Assembly (NCBI RefSeq): GCF_000974365.1
Contig: NZ_BAZW01000027.1
Location: forward strand, 1-57,228
DNA: 57,228 nucleotides
Direction: 5' to 3'
Source: Geofilum rubicundum JCM 15548
GTDB taxonomy: Bacteria > Bacteroidota > Bacteroidia > Bacteroidales > Marinilabiliaceae
In this document: positions 45,922-56,573 of the stretch, in pieces
Position numbering within the stretch: position 1 is the first letter of the stretch
How the letters are laid out: each line of letters begins with the position of its first letter
Notes under the pieces: model-generated
What the model was told of the DNA's origin: nothing
The model's input: the letters and a program-made list of their open reading frames with translations, nothing else
The model's database searches: none
Program-made: the position numbers and the translations under genes

Positions 45922-48900
45922 ATGAGATATTTATTACTAAAGGCTGTTATTGTTTATCTGCTCTTTTTTGGCATGAAGCTGAGGCACAGCCGAGATTGGA
46001 GACCCTGGACAGGGGGGTGGTGTCTGTCAGAAAAACACCGACGTCGGTGTTTTTAAGTTGGCGCTTTCTGGGGACCGATCCCGATGGCGTGACATTCAAT
46101 GTTTACCGTGATGATGTCAAGGTCAATGACCTTCCGCTCGACGGGGCCACTAATTATGTGGATGAGGTATCCGGTGATTTTTCCTATACTGTAAAAGCTG
46201 TTATAGATGGTGTTGAACAGTCGGCCGACGCTGCTGTCCCGGTGTGGGCGAACAATTGGCTGGACATTCCGCTGTCGTTGCCGGCTGGCGGACAAACGCC
46301 TGACGGGGTGAATTATACCTATAGTCCCAACGATTTAAGTGTGGGGGATATTGATGGCGATGGCCAGTATGAAATCATTGTCAAGTGGGACCCTTCTAAT
46401 TCGAAAGACAATTCGCAAAGCGGACATACCGGAAATGTTTACCTGGATGCCTATAAAATGGACGGGAGGCATTTTTGGCGGATCGATTTGGGGGTGAACA
46501 TACGTGCCGGGGCACATTATACGCAATTTTTGGTGTGCGATTTTGACGGTGACGGTATGGCCGAGGTAGTTTGTAAAACGGCACCGGGAACCATTGACGG
46601 AACGGGTACTGCGCTGACGATGGGGCCTGCGGCTTCTGCCGATCATGGGGCCGACTACCGCAATGATGGTGGTTATATCTTGTCGGGACCGGAATATCTG
46701 ACGGTTTTTAACGGACTAACAGGGGCTGAAATGGCTACGGTGGATTATGTTCCGGGACGTGGGAATGTGAGTTCCTGGGGCGATGGCTATGGCAACCGGG
46801 TGGATCGCTTTTTGGCGGGAGTGGCTTATTTGGATGGTGAGCATCCCAGCATTGTGATGACGCGCGGCTATTATACGCGGGCGGTTTTGGGGGCGTGGGA
46901 CTGGAAAGACGGGGCTTTGACGCAGCGTTGGGTATTCGACAGCAATGATGCCGGCAACAATTCTTATGCCGGTCAGGGCAACCACCAACTGAGTGTGGCC
47001 GATGTAGATGAGGATGGCATGGATGAGATTATTTTTGGTTCCTGTGCCATTGACAACGATGGTACTGGGCTGTATTCTACCGGACTGGGACATGGGGATG
47101 CTTTGCATGTGTCTGATTTACTACCTGCGCGGGAGGGTCTCGAGGTATTTATGCCCCACGAAAGCTGGGGTAACGGGGTTACCTTGCGCGATGCAGCAAC
47201 GGGAGAAATTATATGGCAGAAGAAAATGGAGGGGGCCGATATTGGTCGGGGCCTCTCTGCCGATATTATGGCGGAACATCCGGGCAATGAGTTTTGGGCG
47301 TCCAGCGGCATGGGGGTATACGATGTTCATGGTAATACAGTCGGTTCTATTCCCTCTATTAACCACGCTATTTGGTGGGATGGCGATTTGCTGCGCGAGC
47401 TGCTGGATGGAAATACCATTTCAAAGTACGGGGCGGGGACTTTATTGTCCGCTACCGGGTGTTCGTCCAACAACTCGACTAAAAAGAATCCCGGTATTCA
47501 GGCGGATCTATTGGGCGACTGGCGTGAGGAGGTTATTCTAAGAACCAACGACAATACCAAACTGAGGATTTTTACGACGGACATTCCTACCATCTATCGA
47601 TTGCCTACCCTGATGCACGATGCGCAATACCGGACAGCCATTGCCTGGCAGAATGTGGCTTACAACCAACCACCCCACGTGAGTTATTTTTTGGGAGATG
47701 GGATGGAACTTAAGTATCGCCAGTCTTTTCTCCGTTATCCGGTATCCATAGCGGCGGAAAATATAGAGGTCCATGCCCTGTCTTTGAAATGGCAGAATCT
47801 GGAGGATGCGGCCGATGAAATTGTGATCGAAATGAGCGATAACAAGGTTGATTTTGAGGAAGTGGCAAGGGTGGATGCCCAATTGACTTCGGCTCATTTT
47901 GAGGATTTATTGGGTGGGACGACTTACTATTTTAGGCTAAAAACGGAAACGGCCGACAGACAATCGGACTATTCAGCTGTATTGACGGTTCGCACCGTGG
48001 AGGAGCCTATGGCGCCTTTGGCTTCAACCCTTCTGTTACCAGCCAATGGTGGCGCGGGGGTCAATTATTCCAATGTGCTTTTCAGTTGGGAGAACAGTAC
48101 CAATTCAACGGCGGGTACGGTTTATTACTCGTTGTATGTGGGGACTTCTGCCGAATCCATGGCACTGGTGCAAGAGGAGCTGACCGATCCTTCATGGACC
48201 GTCTCTAAGTTGGCGTCGGGAAGCAATTACTTTTGGCAGGTGAAGGCTGAGAATCCCCTGGGCACATCCCTAAGCGAAGTGGGACAGTTTAGCACCGCTC
48301 AGCTGATGGACAGAACCTTGCTTTTACACATTCCCTTTGATGAAACATCGGGTGCTGAAGCAGTGGATGTGGTCAGCCTTACCAAGGCACAGGCTTCAGG
48401 ATTTACGCCCCAGTGGCAGAGTGGAAGGTGGAATAACTCGGTCTTTTTTCCGGCCACACCCACCACTTCCCATATCTATTTTCCGCACCATGAAGGCATC
48501 CAACTGGATGATCAATCGTTTACCATTTCATTGTGGTACAAGTCGCCAGGCACCATCGCAGACTCTTACCTGCTGCACAAAGGCATGCACGATGGGGCCA
48601 ACGGTGGAAATGGAAAATGGATCGGACTACAGTATAAGGGTACTAAGCTGACTTTTGCCGTGGACGACAATGTCAATAAAACGAACATCGATATTGCGGA
48701 TGCCGATCAGTGGTTTGATAACCAGTGGCACCACTTGGTGGCCATCAGAAATCGCGAAGATGGGAAGCTACTGGTTTACGTGGATGGTGACCTGAAAGGG
48801 GAGCGCAATGATATAACGACCAATGGCATTGGTGTGTCCACGGATTTAATTCTGGGTAATTGCGACGGCTATTTTAACACGCCTTTCCCGGGACATATGG

Positions 48901-49250
48901 ATGAACTGCGTATATACAATGAGGCCCTTACGCCAGGGGAAGTAGAGGATTTATATCTGGATGCGGCGACCTCTTTAAATGAAGTCGGTGCCATGTTCCA
49001 TCAGAACGATGTGGTCGTCTCTCCCAACCCGTTTAAGGACCGTCTTAGCTTTAGATTGTCGGAGCGCTGGCTGGCCAATGAGGTAAGGGTTTCTGTTTAC
49101 GATTTGGCTGGCAGACTGGTTAAGCGGGAGACTTGCGAGGTGCGGGCCGGTCAATTTGAGATGAAAGGCTTAGAATATTTGGCCAAGGGCATGTACACTT
49201 TTGTGATTCAGGATGACCAAAGAATGGTGGCAGTGAAAATGATGCATTAG
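45922..49250 (+). CDS. Rhamnogalacturonan lyase (PL11-type) with LamG and T9SS sorting domains
   Basis: A large secreted pectin-backbone lyase. A longer frame from 45876 lacks a signal peptide, whereas ATG 45922 gives MRYLLLKAVIVYLLFFG and joins the main frame if one A is restored near 45976; I prefer this, about 1109 residues. The catalytic beta-propeller (about 110-620) has many calcium-binding-type DxDGDG loops (DIDGDGQYEIIVKWDPS; DFDGDGMAEVVCKTA), as in PL11/YesW. Then come one or two FN3-like domains, a LamG/concanavalin-like domain with FDETSGAEAVDVV, HFLVAIR-type strands and LYVDGDLKGERND, and the C-terminal type IX secretion domain (VVSPNPFKDRLSF, YDLAGRLVK). It would be exported through T9SS. 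Confidence 0.85.
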
Positions 49251-49267
49251 ACCTTTTGGATAAGATC

Positions 49268-49309
49268 AGAAGCCCCTGTACTGCCAAAGCAATACAGGGG
49301 CTTCTTTTT
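49268..49309. terminator. Bidirectional rho-independent terminator
   Basis: A perfect 13-bp stem, AGAAGCCCCTGTA (49268-49280) with TACAGGGGCTTCT (49293-49305), encloses a 12-base loop and is followed by T residues. It lies between the convergent lyase and galactosidase genes and can serve both. Confidence 0.85.
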
Positions 49310-49347
49310 AAAATGATAAAAGGTCGTCATTGAGCCGTATTGGTCGC

Positions 49348-51771
49348 TTACTCCGATTGAATGGTAACAGTGGCTCCTTTCAGCCAGGGGGCTGTTAGCT
49401 CAATGGTGCCTTCACCCGCTTCGCCGTTGGCTTGTATGTAAACAATCATACGTCCGTTAAAGGCCCTGAGCCGGTTGTTTTTGTAGTTGCCCATGTCTTG
49501 TGGATTACTGGCTTCCATTCCCAGCAGGGAGAAGGGGCCGCGGACGCGAACGGAAATTTCATTATCTGCCAAAACAACGTGTTTTCCTTCTGCGTCTAAA
49601 ATCTCCACTTCTATCTGAGCCACGCCAAAATCTTTGTCGATGGCCTGTTTATTGTCCCAGATTTGGGCAGAGATGCTTTCGGGACGCCCACTGGTCTGTA
49701 TCTGATACCTGGCTGTTTCCCGGCCATTGGTGTAGCCAATGGCTTCCAGCGTTCCGCCTTCAAAGGGGAGGTCCCAGTGAATGATGCCTGTTTCGTCATT
49801 TTGGGCCACTGGCTCACCTATTTTTTCGCCATTCAACAGCAACTGGACAGTTTCGCAATTGGTGTAGCTCACCACGCGGATGGTTTGATCTTCCTGGTAG
49901 TTCCATACCGGGTCGGCATCTGAAGACAGATGGTTGCGGCCGCGTCCGTTGGGGTAGGTGCCCAGATAAACCATGGGCTCATTGCTCCACAAGCTTTGAC
50001 GGAAATAGGCACGTGGCTTTTTGTAGCCGGCCAAATCCAAGAGTCCGGAGGTGAAGCCACGGGATGGCCATCTGTGTGCTTCTCCCAGGTAATCAATACC
50101 GGTCCATAAAAATTGGCCAAAAATATAGTCTTTGTCGCGTACATGCTTCCACTCACTCAGGCCATGCCTGTTTTCACTGCCATAAAAGATCCTGTCGGGA
50201 TATTTTTTATGGTCGCTTTCATACCGGTTCTCTGTGTAATTATAACCCACCACATCCAGTGCTCCGGGGTAGTCCGTTTCGTTGGACATAACCGGTCCTG
50301 CCAGTCCTGCCGTTACCGGTCGTGTGGGATCGTACTTGCGGACGATGGCGGCGAAGCGCTCTGCAATGGCACCCAGGCGGTCGGCATGCGGCTGGTCGGG
50401 CTGATAGCCACGAACGTGTTGCTGACCAATGCCTTCCTGATCCAGAACAGGGTGGGAGTAGGGATCGTTGGGGTAATCGACCTCATTACCAATGCTCCAC
50501 ATGATGATAGAGGGGTGGTTGCGGTCGCGCAAAATCATATCTTTAAGGTCGGTGGCTGCCCACTCTTCAAAAAAGGCGGCGTGCCCCTGAAATCCGGGCT
50601 CTCCCTGGTTCCAGCCTTCGATCCACTTCTTTTTGGGGTATTCCCATTCGTCGAAGGCCTCATTGAGTACCAAAAGTCCCAGTTCATCACACAATTCATA
50701 CAAGTCCGGGGCTTGTGGGTTGTGACTGGTACGGATGGCATTGGTGCCCAGTTCTTTTAAGGCCAAGAGGCGGCGCTTCCAGACTTCACGGGGCACGGCG
50801 GCTCCCAGACTGCCGGCATCGTGGTGGAGACAAACGCCTTTGAGGTTCATGGATACGCCGTTCAAAGCAAAACCTTTATCCGGGTCAAAATCCAGGGTTC
50901 TTACACCCACCTTTATATCACTTTGGTCAATCACTTCGTTGTTGGCATATACCTTGGTAACAAGGGTGTATAAGTAGGGGGTGTCGAGCGACCATAAATG
51001 GGGATTCGAAAGGTCCATTTTTTGGGTGACACTGCCTTGTTCTCCTCCTTCCAGAGAAAGTCTGGAGGAAGTGCTGGCCACCTGTATTTGGTTTTTGTCG
51101 CGTAGTTCCTGAGTCACCGTCAAAGGTGTTGGGGTTCCGCTGTGATTGGTAAGGCTGGTGGCCACCTGCACTTCTGCTTTGCGGCTGGTCACCTTAGGGG
51201 TGGTAAAATGAATGCCCCACTGATCGATGTGAATGGGATGGGCCGTTACCAAATAGACATCCCGGTAAATGCCCGATCCGGTGTACCATCTTGAATCGGC
51301 CGACTCGCTGTGGTCCACCCTTACGGCAATGGTGTTTTTACCGCCAAAATTAAGATGGGGCGTTAAATCGTGCATGTATGAAATGTAGCCATTGGGCCGC
51401 ATGCCCAATGAGTGGCCGTTTATAAAAACCTCTCCGTTGCGGTAAACCCCTTCGAGGTAGAGGTAGATTTTTTGGTTCGCTTGTGAAGTAGGGATGTCGA
51501 TTTGTTTCCGGTACCAGCCGATACCTCCGGGCAGATATCCGGTAGCACTGGCGTGGTGCGGACTATAAGTGCCTTCTACGCTCCAGTCGTGCGGCAGGTT
51601 CAGGCTGCGCCAGCGCGAGTCGTCAAAATCCGGCGCAGCCGCCTCTTGCGGGTCGCCCAGTTGAAATTTCCAGTCCCTGTTCAGCAGTTCTGCATCGCCA
51701 AATGCTACTTGTCCCTTTACAGGCAGCATCATTAATACCAAAATAGCAATCAGTAGTTGTCGTTTTACCAT
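49348..51771 (-). CDS. GH2 beta-galactosidase
   Basis: A GH2 glycoside hydrolase of 807 residues from ATG 51771; a TTG two codons upstream is possible but less likely. A signal peptide (VKRQLLIAILVLMMLPVKGQ) is followed by the sugar-binding jelly roll (RDWKFQLGD; LNLPHDWSVEG), the immunoglobulin-like domain and the TIM barrel. The acid/base Glu is in WSIGNEVDYP (Glu430) and the likely nucleophile in FYGSENRHGL (Glu533). Extra Ig-like domains (residues 640-807) close the protein. It may remove galactose side chains of rhamnogalacturonan. Its promoter lies in the 186-base gap before the next gene. Confidence 0.88.
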   Translation of the reverse strand: MVKRQLLIAILVLMMLPVKGQVAFGDAELLNRDWKFQLGDPQEAAAPDFDDSRWRSLNLPHDWSVEGTYSPHHASATGYLPGGIGWYRKQIDIPTSQANQKIYLYLEGVYRNGEVFINGHSLGMRPNGYISYMHDLTPHLNFGGKNTIAVRVDHSESADSRWYTGSGIYRDVYLVTAHPIHIDQWGIHFTTPKVTSRKAEVQVATSLTNHSGTPTPLTVTQELRDKNQIQVASTSSRLSLEGGEQGSVTQKMDLSNPHLWSLDTPYLYTLVTKVYANNEVIDQSDIKVGVRTLDFDPDKGFALNGVSMNLKGVCLHHDAGSLGAAVPREVWKRRLLALKELGTNAIRTSHNPQAPDLYELCDELGLLVLNEAFDEWEYPKKKWIEGWNQGEPGFQGHAAFFEEWAATDLKDMILRDRNHPSIIMWSIGNEVDYPNDPYSHPVLDQEGIGQQHVRGYQPDQPHADRLGAIAERFAAIVRKYDPTRPVTAGLAGPVMSNETDYPGALDVVGYNYTENRYESDHKKYPDRIFYGSENRHGLSEWKHVRDKDYIFGQFLWTGIDYLGEAHRWPSRGFTSGLLDLAGYKKPRAYFRQSLWSNEPMVYLGTYPNGRGRNHLSSDADPVWNYQEDQTIRVVSYTNCETVQLLLNGEKIGEPVAQNDETGIIHWDLPFEGGTLEAIGYTNGRETARYQIQTSGRPESISAQIWDNKQAIDKDFGVAQIEVEILDAEGKHVVLADNEISVRVRGPFSLLGMEASNPQDMGNYKNNRLRAFNGRMIVYIQANGEAGEGTIELTAPWLKGATVTIQSE

Positions 51772-51963
51772 GGTCAAATGTTATTGTTGGTTTAATACAA
51801 TTAAATCACTTGACCAATTTAATATTTTGCCTGAGCCTGAGCAAGGAGGGGTTTATTTCAGGATAGAGATTGTCGAATAATTGCTATAGATTTTTAGTGG
51901 GCCACATTTGTTTGCGGGCCTTTCCCCAAGTCAGTAATCAGGTAGAGATAATGGATTGGGATT

Positions 51964-52977
51964 TTACCGCGACTTTTTCCGCCAATGGGTTACAAAGCGT
52001 TTTAGTTCCACCAGACCGACCGGTCCGGCATATATGCCGCCGCCACCCATGGCATCGTATACACGGACAGCAATCGTGTTGACCCGACCGGGAATGATGT
52101 CGCCGGCGTTCAGATAATAATAGCGTTCCTGCCGGTGCTGCCAGCCTACCTGCATTTGCGAATAGTTGGGGTGCATTTCTCCGGTCTTTCCTACCAGCTT
52201 CCCATTGATGTAAACTTCGTCCAGGTCGTCCACTTTACCCAACATCAACACATATCTTTTGTTTTGTTCGGATGGGGGTGCCTGGAATTGCTTCCGGTAC
52301 CAGCCAAAGCCATCGTAATTGCCCCGGATTTGATCTTCCCAGAAGCCGGGAACGGTGATCGACTGCCAATCATCATCGTTGTGGCCGGATAAGCGCCACG
52401 CCAGATCATCGCCGGTTTTAAATTTCCAATAACCTTCCAGATCTACGTCGGGCGGAAGTTCTCGGTACCGGATGTAAATGCCTACCGGACCGTGGATGAT
52501 GCCACCATCCAGCTGGGCATCGTAAACCCTTACAGCAATGGTATTGGGTGCATTGTAGTTAATGAGTTCTGAAGGAAGGGGGTATCTGCGTTCGTTTTTA
52601 TAGGCGGTTGAGAAGCGGGGCGGAAAAGCGCCCTTGTGACCTATTTTTACTCCATTAAAATAGACTTCATCCACATCATCAATATAGCCCATGAACAATA
52701 CGTGAGCGGCGCCCTTGTGAGATGGGGGCATGGACACTTGCCGACGGTACCATGCATAACCGTCATAGCCGGGAAAACCCTGGTTTTCCCAGGTTGAGGG
52801 CACCTTTATGGATTCCCAATCGCCATCGTCGAACTCGCGCTCAGCTCTTTGCAGGTCATCCCCGATCATGAATTTCCACTGACCGTGCAGATTTAGGATC
52901 TCGTCGTATCTGTCTCCTTCAGCACTCAACCTGAAGGCCAGTAGCAGACAAACGCCTATATATAGCAGTGCTTTCAT
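51964..52977 (-). CDS. Secreted protein of two GH2-type sugar-binding modules
   Basis: A 337-residue secreted protein (signal peptide ends RLSAEG). It consists of two copies of the GH2 N-terminal sugar-binding jelly roll: repeat 1 (GQWKFMIGDD, VPSTWENQGF, YAWYRRQV, DEVYFNGVKIG, NTIAVRVYD) and repeat 2 (GYWKFKTGDD, VPGFWEDQI, FGWYRKQF, DEVYINGKLVG, NTIAVRVYD). No catalytic TIM barrel is present. It lies 11 bases after a paralog of the same design, so both are one transcript. Possibly a carbohydrate-binding or cell-surface protein of the pectin locus; function unknown. Confidence 0.75.
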   Translation of the reverse strand: MKALLYIGVCLLLAFRLSAEGDRYDEILNLHGQWKFMIGDDLQRAEREFDDGDWESIKVPSTWENQGFPGYDGYAWYRRQVSMPPSHKGAAHVLFMGYIDDVDEVYFNGVKIGHKGAFPPRFSTAYKNERRYPLPSELINYNAPNTIAVRVYDAQLDGGIIHGPVGIYIRYRELPPDVDLEGYWKFKTGDDLAWRLSGHNDDDWQSITVPGFWEDQIRGNYDGFGWYRKQFQAPPSEQNKRYVLMLGKVDDLDEVYINGKLVGKTGEMHPNYSQMQVGWQHRQERYYYLNAGDIIPGRVNTIAVRVYDAMGGGGIYAGPVGLVELKRFVTHWRKKSR

Positions 52978-52988
52978 GAGTCATTAAT

Positions 52989-54067
52989 TTAGTGGAAACC
53001 AAAAGGGTAGAATTTGCGATAAAACACCGTATTTCGATGCTCCTTGATATAGGTCAGGCAGTTTTCTTCCGTCATCAGTCCCACCGGCCCTTCGTAAATG
53101 CCTCCGTTGCCTTCAAAATCTTCCACTACTACCACCAGGGTGTTGGGACCGTCTGTACGGAGGAGATTCTCAGGAATCGGGTAGGTGCGTCTGATCTGCC
53201 AGTCCCCTCTGTTCCTGTTGTCCAAGGCGGTTTTGTACATGTCTTCGGTTTCGCCAATCAATTGGCCGTTTAAATACACCTGATCCTGGTCGTCTATTTT
53301 TCCCAGAATGAGAAAGAGTGGTTGATGGGCCAGATGCGGGGGCGTTTCAAAAGTTTTTCGGTAGGTGGCGGTGCGTTATAATTGGTGAAACCCTGACTTT
53401 CCCAGGTAGCCGGCACGTATATGGGGTGCCATTCATCATCTTTGTAATCGTCGTTCAGATACGCTCTGTTAAAGTCGAAGGCGATTTTCCAGTCGCCCGC
53501 CAGGTTGTGGCTTAAAAGGCGTTCGTCTTCATAATACCCTATGCTTAGTGGACCCCGGATGATGCCGCCTTCTTCTCCTTCATCAAAAACGCGAACAGCG
53601 ATGGTGTTGGGGGCATTGAATTGAATCAGCTCTTTGGGAAGGGGATAGACCACAGGAATGTTGTAGGCTGTTTCGTATTCCGGAGGAAAACTGCCTGTCT
53701 GGCCGATCAGTACCCCGTTAAAAAAGACTTCATTGACATCATCAATGTAGCCCAGTTGAAGCTGCAAATGATCGCTGGAGCTGGTGGTGGGGATGGTAAT
53801 GCTGCGCCTGTACCAGGCGTAGCCGTTGTAGCCAATATAACCCTGATCCTGCCATTTTCCGGGCACACGCAGGGAATCCCAGTGGGAATCGTCAAAATCC
53901 TTCCCGGCCCAGGCCGCATCGTCCCCGATGTTGAATCTCCAGCTCCCATCGAGGGTCAGTAGCGGTTCAATGGTAGGAGACGATGCTTCGCTACTCATGC
54001 GGATGGTGCAACTGCCATGACTGGTAATTATAAGCAGGGTGACAAGGACTAGTAAAGAAGCTTTCAT
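52989..54067 (-). pseudogene. Paralogous double GH2-type module protein, broken by one 1-base deletion
   Basis: From ATG 54067 a signal peptide (VTLLIITSHGSCTIRM, possible lipobox) starts a protein with the same two-module design: GSWRFNIGDDA, VPGKWQDQGYI, YAWYRRSI, DEVFFNG-like NEVFFNGVLIG, then GDWKIAFDF, VPATWESQGF. A frame change near 53374 (GG to G) then breaks the second module; restored, it continues through YRKTFETPP, QVYLNGQLIGETED and ends at 52989 (359 residues). The break again fits an assembly error. It is the upstream member of the tandem pair. Confidence 0.78.
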
Positions 54068-54210
54068 AATGGTTGTTTGTTATGGATCATTTCTCGTGCG
54101 TCAAATAAACATGCAGCTTTGCGACGCCTCTCATATTATTTTCAAATTTACAACAATGGCTGGTTGATATTGTCGCCAGGATGTTAGGAGATGTCACGAA
54201 TTGTCACCGA

Positions 54211-54897
54211 TCACAGAATGAGTTTATAGCCAATGCCATGCACCGTGAGAATGATTTTGGGATCGTTGGAGTCGGCTTCAATTTTTTGACGCAGTTTGAG
54301 AATAAAATTGTCGATGGTCCGCGATGTTGGCTGGTAGTCGGTTCCCCAAACAGCATCCAACAAATTGTCGCGGTCAACGGTTTCATTTTTATGGGCATAC
54401 AGGTAATGAAGAATTTCAAACTCCTTGTGCGAGAGTTTGACCTCTTGTCCATCCACACTGGCTGTGTAACCCGCAAAGTTGACCGACAAGCGGCCAATTT
54501 TTTGTATCTGATGATCTTCGGTCAACGCTTCAATGCCGGTGCGTCTTAAAATGGCACGGATGCGTGCCAGGAGTTCGCGCAGACTGAAGGGTTTGGTGAT
54601 GTAGTCATCGGCTCCAAATTCGAGTCCCAGCACCTTATCAATTTCTTCTGCCTTGGCCGTGAGCATAATAATGGGTGTTTTAATGCCTCTGGTGCGGGCC
54701 GATTTGCACACGTCAAAGCCCGACATCTCGGGCATCATGACGTCCAATAATACCAGATGGTATTTGTTGGCCAGAAGTTTTTTCAGACCCTCTGCTCCAT
54801 TGTCGGCCGTGTCCACCTGATAGCCTTCAAACTCCAGGTTGTCCTGCAAGCCTTTGAGCATCGAAATTTCATCTTCAACAATCAGGATATGAATCAT
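54211..54897 (-). CDS. OmpR/PhoB-family response regulator
   Basis: A 228-residue DNA-binding response regulator. The receiver domain has Asp9 and acidic neighbours (IVEDEIS), phospho-acceptor Asp52 (LLDVMMP), the switch Thr in IIMLTAKAEE, and the conserved Lys in DDYITKPFS. The C-terminal winged helix starts about residue 135 (LSHKEFEILHYLY) and ends with the TVHGIGYKL wing. It overlaps its kinase gene by 4 bases, so translation is coupled. It may control the neighbouring carbohydrate genes, but no binding site is visible. Confidence 0.93.
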   Translation of the reverse strand: MIHILIVEDEISMLKGLQDNLEFEGYQVDTADNGAEGLKKLLANKYHLVLLDVMMPEMSGFDVCKSARTRGIKTPIIMLTAKAEEIDKVLGLEFGADDYITKPFSLRELLARIRAILRRTGIEALTEDHQIQKIGRLSVNFAGYTASVDGQEVKLSHKEFEILHYLYAHKNETVDRDNLLDAVWGTDYQPTSRTIDNFILKLRQKIEADSNDPKIILTVHGIGYKLIL

Positions 54898-56456
54898 TGG
54901 TTTGTCTTTTTGGGTTTATGGATGATGGGAAAATACAGGCGGAAGGTCGAACCAGCCTCCGGCTTACTTGTCAGCGTAATTTTTCCTTTGTGGGCCTTGA
55001 CAATTTCTTGTACAATAGACAGGCCCAGTCCGGTCCCCTTTACTTCGTTGGCCAGATTTTGGTTGGTGACCCTGAAAAACTTGTCAAAGACCAGTTTTTG
55101 GTCTTTTTTGGCAATGCCTCTGCCGTAATCTTTAACTTCAATAAAAACTTTTCGTTTCTCGATCCCGGTGCTTATATCGATTTTTTTAATGTCCCGACTG
55201 TATTTGATGCCATTGTCAATCAGGTTGATGATGGCATCTGCAATGGCTTCTTTATCACCCAGAATATTGGGCAAGGGCTGTTCGGGACTGAATTGGAGAT
55301 GAAAATTTTTGTTGTTGAGATGGAAATGGTAAGTCTCCAGAATTTGCTCAGTAACCAGATTGAGGTTACAAATCTCCGATTTGTAAATCCGCTTGCCGCT
55401 TTCAATCTTGGAGAAACTCAGGATTTTATCCACCATGCTGGTCAGTCGATGGGTTTCCGTTCCTATGATTTTATAGTACTCCTGGACTTTTTCCACTGTT
55501 TTTACCCGACCCATTTCCAGGGTTTCTATGTACATGCTGATGAGGGCCAGAGGGGTGCGAATTTCGTGGGAAACATTGGAGATGAATTCTGACTTTATTT
55601 GTGCCAGCTGAATTTCTTTTTTGACACTTGAATACAAAAACCAGACACCGGCTATGAGGACGACCAGAACCACCCCAATGAGCATGAGGCCTTCTTTGAC
55701 CCTCGAGGAGGCGAGGTCTGAGATGGTTTGCTGTTGGAGACTGATGCCAATCTTGATTTGGGGAAAGAGCCACATGTCGCCTTCCTGATCAAAACGGATG
55801 TTTTGGTCGGGGGTCCCTTCGCTGGTCAACAGAATATTTCCGGATGGTTGATGACGCAAGGCGATGATGAAATTGTCCTGGGCAATGGATTGCATCCGGG
55901 GACTGACATGGTTTTGCAGAAATAGCTGAAGGTCGAGTTCAATGAAACACACTACCGGCTCATTTTCTCTGTCCTTACCAATAAATAAAAGAAAAAAGGC
56001 ATTTTCTTGCTGGGCGTGGGAGAGGAATTTGCGGTAGTTGTTGTCGTAATAAGTCAATAATTGTTGGATGGCGGCTGCCTCCTGTTGCTGGATTTTAGCT
56101 ATTAGTGGTGACTTGTTTTCGTGATTGGGGGCAGTGTAGAGGGTCTGGATTTGTTGGCTGTCAGTACTGGTGTACAGGCCCAGTATGGATGGGTTTTCAT
56201 CCCCCAGACGCTGAAGCAGGGCTTCATCGGATGGATACATCAGCCATAAATCGATGCGTGAGGACCAATTGCCTGCCACATCCTGTGCATAAGTGTTAAT
56301 AGACGATACAATGGTTTCGAGTTGGTTTTGATAAACAGTGCTGATGAGTTCCTCGTTGTCATTGATCCTGGTGTATTCATAAAAGGTGGCAATGGCAACC
56401 GGGAACAGCAACAGCACTGTGAGGCCTATTAAAATTTTATGCAGTGTCTGGTTCAT
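54894..56456 (-). CDS. Sensor histidine kinase partner of the OmpR regulator
   Basis: A 520-residue transmembrane kinase. Membrane segments at about 8-26 and 256-275 flank a 230-residue extracytoplasmic sensor domain that does not match a family I recognise. The HisKA domain has phospho-acceptor His297 in SNVSHEIRTPLA. The ATPase domain has the N box INLIDNGIKYS, G1 KDYGRGIA, the F box FDKFFRV and G2 GTGLGLSIV. It is the first gene of a kinase-regulator operon, with the regulator start inside its stop region. Confidence 0.93.
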   Translation of the reverse strand: MNQTLHKILIGLTVLLLFPVAIATFYEYTRINDNEELISTVYQNQLETIVSSINTYAQDVAGNWSSRIDLWLMYPSDEALLQRLGDENPSILGLYTSTDSQQIQTLYTAPNHENKSPLIAKIQQQEAAAIQQLLTYYDNNYRKFLSHAQQENAFFLLFIGKDRENEPVVCFIELDLQLFLQNHVSPRMQSIAQDNFIIALRHQPSGNILLTSEGTPDQNIRFDQEGDMWLFPQIKIGISLQQQTISDLASSRVKEGLMLIGVVLVVLIAGVWFLYSSVKKEIQLAQIKSEFISNVSHEIRTPLALISMYIETLEMGRVKTVEKVQEYYKIIGTETHRLTSMVDKILSFSKIESGKRIYKSEICNLNLVTEQILETYHFHLNNKNFHLQFSPEQPLPNILGDKEAIADAIINLIDNGIKYSRDIKKIDISTGIEKRKVFIEVKDYGRGIAKKDQKLVFDKFFRVTNQNLANEVKGTGLGLSIVQEIVKAHKGKITLTSKPEAGSTFRLYFPIIHKPKKTNQ

Positions 56457-56573
56457 ATTCTGTAATGGGAAAATTCAAGGAATAAAACTAAAAAACTATT
56501 TTGTTTTTAGCTATTTACGGACCATAAATCCTGAGATTCTTTTTATAGCGGATCCGAATGCTTTCCCGGCTCA

